A stretch of DNA of 64,000 nt from Terriglobia bacterium (lineage in GTDB: Bacteria; Acidobacteriota; Terriglobia; Bryobacterales; Bryobacteraceae): NCBI GenBank assembly GCA_021325235.1, contig JAJPHN010000006.1, forward strand, positions 372,001-436,000, written 5' to 3'. Below the pieces are notes generated by a model. That model ran no database searches and was not told where the DNA came from. It saw only the letters and a list, made by a program, of their open reading frames with translations. Of this stretch, positions 8,823 to 15,732 are shown one piece after another. Each line of letters begins with the position of its first letter. Position 1 is the stretch's first letter. The position numbers were made by a program, and so were the translations under genes.

Positions 8823-9802
8823 GCGCCGAGATCTTTCGCACGCTGGATGAAGCGCGCGGGCGCTTTGGCCCCTGCGCCGCTGCCATTGGAGTATTCGATG
8901 GTGTTCATATCGGGCACCAGCATCTGATTTCGGAGACTGTCCGCTCCGCTCGCGAGCGGAATGTAGCGCCCGCAGTCATCACATTCGATCCGCACCCAAC
9001 CGCTATCGTTGCACCTGCCCGCGTTCCGGCCCTTCTCTGCACACTGGAGGAGCGTCTCCAGCTGCTTGCGAAAGCCGGCGCCGAGAGGATCTTCGTCCTG
9101 CCGTTCACCAGCGAAATCGCGCGTCTCACACCCGAAGAATTCGTGCAGCAGATTCTGGTGGATGCGCTGGCGGTGCAGGCTGTGCTTGTCGGGACCAACT
9201 TCAATTTCGGTTACCGCCAGAGCGGCAATACAGACACTCTTCGAGCTTTGGGCGAGCGCTATGGGTTCGCAACGAAATTTCTCGATCCGGTCGTGCTGCG
9301 TGGCCGTGTCGTGTCGAGCACGGCGATTCGCAACGATCTCAGGCAAGGCAGGATTGCGCAGGCAGGGCGCATGCTGGGCCGTTGCTTTTCGATTCGTGGA
9401 CCCGTGGTACGCGGACGCGGCATCGGTTCCCGCCAGACAGTGCCCACTCTCAATCTCAGGCCCGATCCGCTCCTGCTTACCCCCGAGGGAATCTACGTCA
9501 CCGAAACGCTGGAACCGGGCACGAATCGGCGTTGGCCATCGGTCACCAGCTGCGGCTACAACGTCACCTTTGGCGCCACCGATCTCACGGTCGAAACCTA
9601 TCTGCTATCGGCACTCGAGGATCCCGCCCCGCGAGGAATTGAGGTTCGCTTCCGGCATTACCTGCGAGCCGAACAAGCGTTCCCGGATCCGGCCTCTTTG
9701 AAGGCGCAAATCCTGCGAGATGTCGCGCGCGCTGAAGCGTACTGGCGTCATTTTGATCGGCTCGCTCGCGCCCTTCGCAACGGCGCTCCTTCGCTATACT
9801 GA
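8819..9802 (+). CDS. ribF: Bifunctional riboflavin kinase/FAD synthetase
   Basis: The GTG at 8819 overlaps the preceding stop (GTGA). The 327-residue protein has an N-terminal nucleotidyltransferase domain with AIGVFDGVHIGHQHLI near residues 22-37 and STAIRNDLRQG, then a C-terminal flavokinase domain beginning RGPVVRGRGIGSRQTVPTLN; the usual PTAN motif reads PTLN. It phosphorylates riboflavin to FMN and adenylylates FMN to FAD in the cytoplasm. The riboflavin gene ribBA lies one gene downstream, so two flavin steps share this region. Confidence 0.93.
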   Translation: MSAEIFRTLDEARGRFGPCAAAIGVFDGVHIGHQHLISETVRSARERNVAPAVITFDPHPTAIVAPARVPALLCTLEERLQLLAKAGAERIFVLPFTSEIARLTPEEFVQQILVDALAVQAVLVGTNFNFGYRQSGNTDTLRALGERYGFATKFLDPVVLRGRVVSSTAIRNDLRQGRIAQAGRMLGRCFSIRGPVVRGRGIGSRQTVPTLNLRPDPLLLTPEGIYVTETLEPGTNRRWPSVTSCGYNVTFGATDLTVETYLLSALEDPAPRGIEVRFRHYLRAEQAFPDPASLKAQILRDVARAEAYWRHFDRLARALRNGAPSLY

Positions 9803-9857
9803 ACGTGCAACCGGGCGCGACCGCCAGGCGGCATTCCTTCGGTTGCGGAGAAACCAC

Positions 9858-10868
9858 ATGCAGCTTTCCGACGGCAAAATCAAACATCTCAACGCACTTT
9901 CTAACAAGGAAGGCGTCATCGCAGCAGCGGCTATGGATCAGCGCGGCAGCCTGCGCAAAATGATCGCAGGCGCGAAAGGCGTCGATCAGAAACAGATCCC
10001 CGACGAGATGCTGAGCGAGTTCAAGACCGCGGTGAGCAAGATTCTCACGCCGCACGCAAGTGCCATTCTGCTCGATACCGAATTCGGGCTTCCTGCTGCC
10101 AAAGCGCGCTCCAAGAATGCCGGCCTCCTGCTCGCTTATGAAGAGAGCGGATACGACAACACTCAGCCCGGCCGTCTGCCCGACCTGCTCCCGCATCTTT
10201 CGGCGCGCCGCATCCGCGAGTATGGCGCCAATGCGGTCAAGGTCCTCATCTACTACACGCCTTTCGAAAAGACGGACATCAACGATATCAAGCACGCCTT
10301 CATTGAACGAATCGGCGCCGAGTGCGAAACCCTCGAAATACCCTTTTTCCTCGAATTTGTCGGGTACGACGAAAATGGCGGCGATGAGAAGGGTCTTGAG
10401 TACGCCAAAAAGAAGCCGGAAGTCGTAATGGGCTCCATGAGAGAGTTCAGCAAAGAGCAGTACAAAGTGGATGTTCTCAAGGTCGAAGTACCGGTCAACA
10501 GCAATTTCGTGGAAGGCTCGCGCGGATTCAAGGGACAAGCCGCATATTCGCGCAAACAGGCGCTCGAATTGTATCGTAAAGCTGCTGAGATCGCAGAAAA
10601 GCCGTTCATTTATCTCAGTGCCGGCGTAAGCAATCCGGAATTCATCGAGCAGCTCGAGATGGCTGCCGAGGCGGCTACTGACTATTCGGGCGTGTTATGC
10701 GGCCGTGCAACCTGGAAAGACGGCGTTGCCATTTATGGCCAGAAAGGCGTGCAGGCTCTCGAAGACTGGCTCTCGGATCAGGGCGTCAAAAACATCGAGT
10801 CGGTCAACAGCGCAATCAAGACCGCCAAGCCCTGGCGCGCCAAACTGGGCGTCGCCGCCGTCGCGTAA
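9858..10868 (+). CDS. lacD: Class I tagatose-1,6-bisphosphate aldolase
   Basis: The start ATG at 9858 gives MQLSDGKIKHLNALSNKEG; the frame stays open upstream into ribF without related sequence. The 336-residue protein matches LacD-type class I aldolases: AAAMDQRGSLRKM near the N-terminus, ILLDTEFGLPA, YGANAVKVLIYY, and the probable Schiff-base lysine in DVLKVEVPVN. It would split tagatose 1,6-bisphosphate, and in some homologues fructose 1,6-bisphosphate, to triose phosphates. No tagatose kinase or lactose/galactose genes are adjacent, so its physiological substrate is uncertain. Confidence 0.87.
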   Translation: MQLSDGKIKHLNALSNKEGVIAAAAMDQRGSLRKMIAGAKGVDQKQIPDEMLSEFKTAVSKILTPHASAILLDTEFGLPAAKARSKNAGLLLAYEESGYDNTQPGRLPDLLPHLSARRIREYGANAVKVLIYYTPFEKTDINDIKHAFIERIGAECETLEIPFFLEFVGYDENGGDEKGLEYAKKKPEVVMGSMREFSKEQYKVDVLKVEVPVNSNFVEGSRGFKGQAAYSRKQALELYRKAAEIAEKPFIYLSAGVSNPEFIEQLEMAAEAATDYSGVLCGRATWKDGVAIYGQKGVQALEDWLSDQGVKNIESVNSAIKTAKPWRAKLGVAAVA

Positions 10869-10880
10869 GAAGATCGCTGT

Positions 10881-12059
10881 ATGCACTTCGCCACCATCCC
10901 CGAGGCCATTGAAGACTTCCGGCAGGGGAGGGTACTGATCATCGTCGATGACGAGGATCGCGAAAACGAAGGCGATCTGACCATTGCTGCCGAAAAAATC
11001 ACGCCGGAAGCGATCAACTTCATGGCCACGCATGGCCGGGGACTGATTTGTCTCGCGCTTGATGCCGAGATCTGCCGGCGGCTTGATCTGCAGCCTATGT
11101 CGGCTGTCAATACCGCGCGTTTTGCAACTGCCTTCTGCGAAGCGGTGGATGCGGCCGACGGTATAACGACGGGCATTTCGGCATACGATCGGGCGCATAC
11201 CATCCGCGTCGCCATGGATCCAAAGAGCCGGCCGCAGGATCTGGCGCGTCCCGGCCATGTGTTCCCGTTGCGCGCGCGTCCTGGCGGCGTGTTGGTGCGC
11301 TCGGGACAGACCGAAGCTGCGGTCGATCTTGCTCGATTGGCCGGTTTGCAGCCGGGCGGCGTCATCTGCGAAATCATGAACGAGGACGGAACCATGGCGC
11401 GCGTTCCGCAACTCGTGGAATTCTGCAAGCGCTACGGCCTGAAGATGATTTCCGTGGCGGACCTGATCCGTTACCGCCTCCATAATGAGCGCTTCATCGA
11501 ACTGGACGGTGAAGGACAGATCCGCACCGCTTACGGAGAGTTCAGAGTGCTGCGCTTCGTTAGCCGGATCGACAACGAAACGCACCTCGCGCTGGTTCAC
11601 GGCGAGATTGCGGGTAAAGAGAACGTTTTAGTGCGTGTGCATTCGCACTGCGTTTACGGTGATGTATTCAGTTCGCTCGATTGCGATTGTCACTCGCTTA
11701 TCCCAAGCGCGCTCGAAGCGATCGTGCGTGCCGGAGCCGGCGTTTTTGTCTACCTCCACCAGACGGGAGCCGGTCTTCAGGTTACGTGGCACGAAGGCAA
11801 ACGCGAGCTGATCGGACACTCGCGCGCACAAACTAGTTTCACTGCTTCCGAGCGCCATCAGCCGATGCAGCACGAGATCGGACTCGGCGCACAGATTCTC
11901 TCGTCGCTCGGCCTCTCGACCATTCACCTGCTTACGAATCACCCCCGCAAAGTTGTCGGCCTGGAAGGCTTCGGGATTCAGATCACGCGGCAGGTGCCGC
12001 TGTCGCTCGATGCCGCCGCGCCGAAACCAGAAACGCCAGTCAATGCCGGTTCCGTTTAA
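10881..12059 (+). CDS. ribBA: RibBA: DHBP synthase with degenerate GTP cyclohydrolase II half
   Basis: The 392-residue protein begins with a 3,4-dihydroxy-2-butanone-4-phosphate synthase domain (residues about 1-205) with the expected DDEDRENEGDL, MATHGRGLICL and HVFPLRARPGGVL motifs. The C-terminal GTP cyclohydrolase II-like domain (about 206-370) keeps the three zinc cysteines (257, 268, 270) and the late GLEGFGIQI. However, the normally invariant RQEGRGIG loop reads HQTGAGLQ (293-300), and the DTVEAN-x-LGF stretch is not recognisable. The DHBP synthase is likely active. The cyclohydrolase activity is doubtful and may be supplied by another gene. It overlaps thiE by 17 bases. Confidence 0.85.
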   Translation: MHFATIPEAIEDFRQGRVLIIVDDEDRENEGDLTIAAEKITPEAINFMATHGRGLICLALDAEICRRLDLQPMSAVNTARFATAFCEAVDAADGITTGISAYDRAHTIRVAMDPKSRPQDLARPGHVFPLRARPGGVLVRSGQTEAAVDLARLAGLQPGGVICEIMNEDGTMARVPQLVEFCKRYGLKMISVADLIRYRLHNERFIELDGEGQIRTAYGEFRVLRFVSRIDNETHLALVHGEIAGKENVLVRVHSHCVYGDVFSSLDCDCHSLIPSALEAIVRAGAGVFVYLHQTGAGLQVTWHEGKRELIGHSRAQTSFTASERHQPMQHEIGLGAQILSSLGLSTIHLLTNHPRKVVGLEGFGIQITRQVPLSLDAAAPKPETPVNAGSV

Positions 12060-12684
12060 GCTCCCTCGGTTCTACCCCATCCTTGATACAGCCCTACTCG
12101 CCGCTCACAAATGCTCCATACTTTCTGCGGCTGAGGGCCTCTTCGATGCAGGTGTCCGAATTCTTCAATACCGCCACAAAGACGAATGGACGCAGGCCCA
12201 TTTCGATGAAGCGAAGAAGATAGCCGAACGCTGTCAGGATCTGGGTGTGCTGTTTGTATTGAACGATCGCGCGGACTACGCCCGCCTGCTTCGCAGTGCG
12301 TTGCATATCGGCCAGGAGGATCTACCTCCCGCCGCGGCACGCGGCATCATCAGCGACGAAATTCTTGGGCTCTCCACGCATAACGAGGATCAGCTGATTC
12401 GCGCCGATCGGGAGCCCGTCGAATATCTCTCGATAGGTCCGATTTTCTCCACGCGCTCGAAACGCAATCCCGATCCTGAAGTCGGCCTGCAAGAGCTGTC
12501 GCGCCTGCGGCAACGCACTGCGAAGCCGCTTGTTGCAATCGGCGGCATAAAGCTCGAAAATGCGCGTGATGTGCTTGCCGCCAAAGCTGATTCGCTTGCT
12601 GTCATTTCCGGCTTCATCTCGGAAGGCGCGTCACGCAAGACCATCCGCCGCACCGCCGAGCAGTGGATCGAGTGGCTCGCCTGA
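12043..12684 (+). CDS. thiE: Thiamine phosphate synthase
   Basis: The start at 12043 (MPVPFKLPRFYPILD) lies inside the end of ribBA. The 213-residue TIM-barrel protein carries ThiE/TenI features: VRILQYRHKD, LFVLNDRADYARL, HIGQEDLP, EYLSIGPIFSTRSK and the phosphate-binding PLVAIGGI. It couples hydroxymethylpyrimidine diphosphate with thiazole phosphate to give thiamine phosphate. No TPP riboswitch or other thiamine gene is seen nearby. TenI-like paralogues exist, but the LNDRAD and GQEDLP motifs favour a true synthase. It is convergent with a DUF421 gene. Confidence 0.87.
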   Translation: MPVPFKLPRFYPILDTALLAAHKCSILSAAEGLFDAGVRILQYRHKDEWTQAHFDEAKKIAERCQDLGVLFVLNDRADYARLLRSALHIGQEDLPPAAARGIISDEILGLSTHNEDQLIRADREPVEYLSIGPIFSTRSKRNPDPEVGLQELSRLRQRTAKPLVAIGGIKLENARDVLAAKADSLAVISGFISEGASRKTIRRTAEQWIEWLA

Positions 12685-12702
12685 TTTCGTTCTGTCTTGC
12701 CG

Positions 12703-13146
12703 TTACTGCTTCTGTTTAATGATGCTGATGCCGCCGTTCCGCTCCAGCACGGCGTACTTGATCTCCGCAAGCTCCTTCACGCCTTTCGTGCGTGCCGCCG
12801 CCATCACATCTACATCGGTGAGCTGCAACCGCCGCATGATGTCCTGGTGCCATTCGCCATTTTCGAGCAGTACCAGCGGCGTGCCATCCACAACCCGGCC
12901 CATTCTTGGATAGCGCGTCTTGAGCCAGGAAACAGTTCGGTGCATGAGCCCGACCGTCATCACGGCGCAGACGGCATTCGTTTCAGAACGATCGTCGCCC
13001 ATCGTGGCTAAGATGATCACGCCGCCCACGAGAAAGATGATCACGAACTCAAATGGAGTCATCTGCGAGCCCGGCCTTCGGCTTAAAACCCGCACGACGA
13101 GCAGCAGGAAAAAGTATCCGCAAATTGCATACAAGATCGTGTGCAT
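12703..13146 (-). CDS. DUF421 (YetF-like) membrane protein
   Basis: The 147-residue protein has two N-terminal hydrophobic segments (about 3-22 and 32-50) and a C-terminal DUF421/YetF domain, with VVDGTPLVLLENGEWHQDIM and a final KYAVLERNGGISII. It lacks a clear third helix. DUF421 proteins are membrane anchored, and their soluble domains form small beta-sheet modules; the function is not established. It is the last gene of a minus-strand group MFS-DUF421-unknown-DUF421 and is a close relative of the other DUF421 copy at 13693-14142. Confidence 0.8.
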   Translation of the reverse strand: MHTILYAICGYFFLLLVVRVLSRRPGSQMTPFEFVIIFLVGGVIILATMGDDRSETNAVCAVMTVGLMHRTVSWLKTRYPRMGRVVDGTPLVLLENGEWHQDIMRRLQLTDVDVMAAARTKGVKELAEIKYAVLERNGGISIIKQKQ

Positions 13147-13151
13147 GGCTC

Positions 13152-13688
13152 TCAGGGCATGACAAAGATTCTCAAGTTGATGGGCGGCGACCCCGCCGCA
13201 CGTATCGGTAGCTCGTAGATACCGGGCGCAACCGGCTGAAGCGCAAATTTGACGGACGCCGGAGTACTCGATATGGGAAACACATAGCTGATTCCGCCTG
13301 CACCAACAATCGATTGATCGGGCTGCGGAATCACACGCTGCGCCCCCAGCGTTTTCACCAGGCTCTCGCCGACCCAGAGTCGCACCTGCCCGTTCTGGAT
13401 CGCAGGTTGACCGAAGTCGATGCGTAGAATCGAAGGTGCGCCGTATCGCTCGATACGCTCATACTTCACCACGATTCCGTTATCTGGCGTTCGAGCCGTC
13501 GCGTTGGCCAGCGGTCCGCGGCCGAAACAGCCGAGCAAATCAGCCACAATCACCGCCGCGAAAAAGATCCAAAGCCCGCGTGTGAAGCGCCACCACTTGT
13601 GTTGAAATTCGAGATCGGAGCCGACCGCAAGCTCGTCGTTCACCTTCTTGACGGAGTCTTCGACTGGTTTGGTAGATGTCGAGGGCAT
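13152..13688 (-). CDS. Unknown single-span membrane protein
   Basis: The ATG at 13688 lies four bases after the stop of the upstream DUF421 gene, giving the N-terminus MPSTSTKPVEDSVKKVNDEL; a longer frame to 13766 would overlap that gene. The 178-residue protein has a charged cytoplasmic N-terminus, one membrane helix around residues 39-56 (LWIFFAAVIVADLLGCF), and an outward domain of about 120 residues predicted to be beta-rich. No named domain is recognised. It is sandwiched between two DUF421 genes with spacings of 4 and 5 bases, so a shared membrane assembly is a fair guess. Confidence 0.65.
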   Translation of the reverse strand: MPSTSTKPVEDSVKKVNDELAVGSDLEFQHKWWRFTRGLWIFFAAVIVADLLGCFGRGPLANATARTPDNGIVVKYERIERYGAPSILRIDFGQPAIQNGQVRLWVGESLVKTLGAQRVIPQPDQSIVGAGGISYVFPISSTPASVKFALQPVAPGIYELPIRAAGSPPINLRIFVMP

Positions 13689-13692
13689 AGGT

Positions 13693-14142
13693 CTATTGAT
13701 CCTTGGGGGTCTGAATGACGCTGATTTCGCCGTTCCGTTCGAGAACGGCATACGCAACCTGATCAAGCCGCTCGAGGCCGTTGTCGCGTGCCATAGCCAT
13801 CACATCGTCGTCCTGTATGCGCATATGGCGCATAGCCTCAACCTGCCACTTGCCATTCTTTAGCAGCACCAGTGGAGTTCCATCGATGATGAGGCCGAGC
13901 GTCTTCCACCGCCGCTGCAGATAAGCAAGGACAAGATGGGTCAATGCAATCGAAATGATGATTGTGAAAGCGTTGGTGAGGGAGCGGTCGTCGCCCACCA
14001 TCGCGGTCAGGGTCAGGCCGCCCGCAAAGAATACAAAAACGAATTCAAAAGGCGCAATTTGCTTACCGGGACGGCGCCCGGCTGTCCGGACGATCAGCAC
14101 GAGGAAGCAATAGCCGAAAACGCCTCTTAGTACACCTGCCAT
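13693..14142 (-). CDS. DUF421 (YetF-like) membrane protein
   Basis: The start ATG at 14142 (MAGVLRGVFGYCFLVL) is four bases beyond the MFS stop (TGAAAAAATG), with GGAGG just upstream. The 149-residue protein has hydrophobic segments at about 4-20 and 34-60 and the domain sequence IIDGTPLVLLKNGKWQVEAM ending in AYAVLERNGEISVI. It parallels the 12703-13146 copy throughout, indicating an ancient tandem duplication with the unknown gene in between. Function unknown. Confidence 0.82.
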   Translation of the reverse strand: MAGVLRGVFGYCFLVLIVRTAGRRPGKQIAPFEFVFVFFAGGLTLTAMVGDDRSLTNAFTIIISIALTHLVLAYLQRRWKTLGLIIDGTPLVLLKNGKWQVEAMRHMRIQDDDVMAMARDNGLERLDQVAYAVLERNGEISVIQTPKDQ

Positions 14143-14146
14143 TTTT

Positions 14147-15634
14147 TCAGTCCTCCGATTGCAGCGGTTTCGAAATGGACTCGAGCGACTGCCGCTCGGC
14201 ATTGACGCCCCAGATCGCTTCGACCACGGCGCCCGCGAGCATAAGAACCGCCCCGAGCAGATAGCCCCAGAACAGTTCCGCGCGGCTGCCCGATGCAATC
14301 AACCGCGCGAAAAGCGAAGGAGCGCCGACGCCGCCGGCAAGAGTTCCGATGGCGTAGAAAATCGAAATTGCGAAGGCGCGGATCTCGAGCGGAAAAACTT
14401 CGCTGACCGTCAGGTACGCGGAGCTGGCCGCTGAGGAAGCGACGAAGAAGATGGCACAGAACCAGAGATCCTGTCCAACTGGTCCCATTCTGCCGCTGCG
14501 AAAGAAAATCGCCGATCCGATGAGCAACAGCCCGGCCAATGCATAAGTCCCGCTGATCATACGCCGTCTGCCGATCGAGTCAAAGAACCTTCCGAGAATC
14601 AATGGCCCGACAAAGTTGCTCAACGCAAGCGGCAGAATGAATAACGAAACACGCTCGCTGGCAACTTTGAAAAACTGGCTTAATACCAGTCCATAGGTGA
14701 AAAACACCGCATTGTAGAAGAACGATTGGCCGACCATGAGCACAAAACCGAGAGCCGACCTCTTCGGCTGATCCCGTAACATCGCACGCCAGACGTCCGC
14801 AAACGGCGTATGATCGCGGACCGTGATTTTCAAGCTGCCTTCCGGCGCGCTGAGATCGCCCTTCTCATTCTTCACGTGTTGCTCGATCGATTCGACAATC
14901 TCGTTTGCCTCTTTCTCGTAGCCTCGCAGCATAAGCCAGCGAGGGCTTTCGGGAACATGACGGCGCAGCAGCAGAATGATCAGACCGAGCACGGCGCCGA
15001 TGCCGAAAGCGAGGCGCCAGGCGAAGGTAGGCTGGACTGCGCCCGAGTTCAGAAGCAGAAGTGTGCCGCCCGAGCCGAGCGCAGCGCCGATCCAGAACGT
15101 TGCATTGATCACCAGGTCCACGTTCCCGCGAACTCGCGCGGGCACCAGTTCATCAATGGCCGAATTGATTGCCGCATACTCGCCGCCGATCCCTGCACCC
15201 GTGAGCACGCGGAAAAGAAGAAAGCTGGTGAAGTTCCACGAGAACGCCGTCGCCGCTGTGGCTGAAAGATAAAGCGCAAGCGTGATCAGGAACAACTTCT
15301 TGCGGCCGAGCCGGTCGGTAAGCCAGCCGAAAAAGAGAGCGCCCGCGACCGCACCCGCGAGGTACCCGGTAGCACTTGCGCCCACTTGCACACCTGTCAG
15401 CCCGAGAGCCCGCTTGTCCTGTAACAGGCTGGCAAGCGAACCCGCGAGGGTCACTTCCAGGCCGTCGAGCAGCCAGGTGATGCCGAGCGCGATGACCATC
15501 TTCATGTGCCAGCGGCTCCATGGCAAACGGTCCAGGCGCTGCGGAATGTTCGTTTCGACTCTGCGAGCCTGCTTCTGGTCGTTCTTCGAGACTTCGAGCT
15601 GCGGCACTGGCGAGACTCTCCGCCCCATAGACAC
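14147..15634 (-). CDS. MFS transporter, sugar/organic acid type
   Basis: The 495-residue inner-membrane protein has about 12 hydrophobic segments and an N-terminal polar stretch of some 45 residues. MFS signatures are FFGWLTDRLGRKKLFL (motif A), RVLTGAGIGGEYAAINSAI and RRHVPESPRWLMLRG, a combination typical of the sugar porter/metabolite:H+ symporter group. The substrate cannot be read from the sequence. It heads the minus-strand group with the DUF421 genes and is divergent from the M1 peptidase across 98 bases. Confidence 0.87.
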   Translation of the reverse strand: MSMGRRVSPVPQLEVSKNDQKQARRVETNIPQRLDRLPWSRWHMKMVIALGITWLLDGLEVTLAGSLASLLQDKRALGLTGVQVGASATGYLAGAVAGALFFGWLTDRLGRKKLFLITLALYLSATAATAFSWNFTSFLLFRVLTGAGIGGEYAAINSAIDELVPARVRGNVDLVINATFWIGAALGSGGTLLLLNSGAVQPTFAWRLAFGIGAVLGLIILLLRRHVPESPRWLMLRGYEKEANEIVESIEQHVKNEKGDLSAPEGSLKITVRDHTPFADVWRAMLRDQPKRSALGFVLMVGQSFFYNAVFFTYGLVLSQFFKVASERVSLFILPLALSNFVGPLILGRFFDSIGRRRMISGTYALAGLLLIGSAIFFRSGRMGPVGQDLWFCAIFFVASSAASSAYLTVSEVFPLEIRAFAISIFYAIGTLAGGVGAPSLFARLIASGSRAELFWGYLLGAVLMLAGAVVEAIWGVNAERQSLESISKPLQSED

Positions 15635-15689
15635 CTTTCCGCCTCACAACTGTTCCGCGCAGAAACCACAGGTTGCAATTGCCAGGAAG

Positions 15690-15703
15690 GCTGCTCGAGC
15701 AGC
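15690..15703. promoter_or_regulatory. 14-bp palindrome in divergent intergenic region
   Basis: GCTGCTCGAGCAGC is a perfect palindrome located 30 bases before the M1 peptidase start and 56 bases from the MFS start. It is the only strong symmetric element in this divergent region, so it may be an operator for either gene. The function is inferred from position only. Confidence 0.3.
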
Positions 15704-15732
15704 GGCGTCTTACCATACAAGGGAAAGCTTCT

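Noticed and set aside
10700-10881. An FMN riboswitch before ribBA
   Set aside because: Only 12 bases separate lacD from ribBA and no conserved RFN-element segments are visible.
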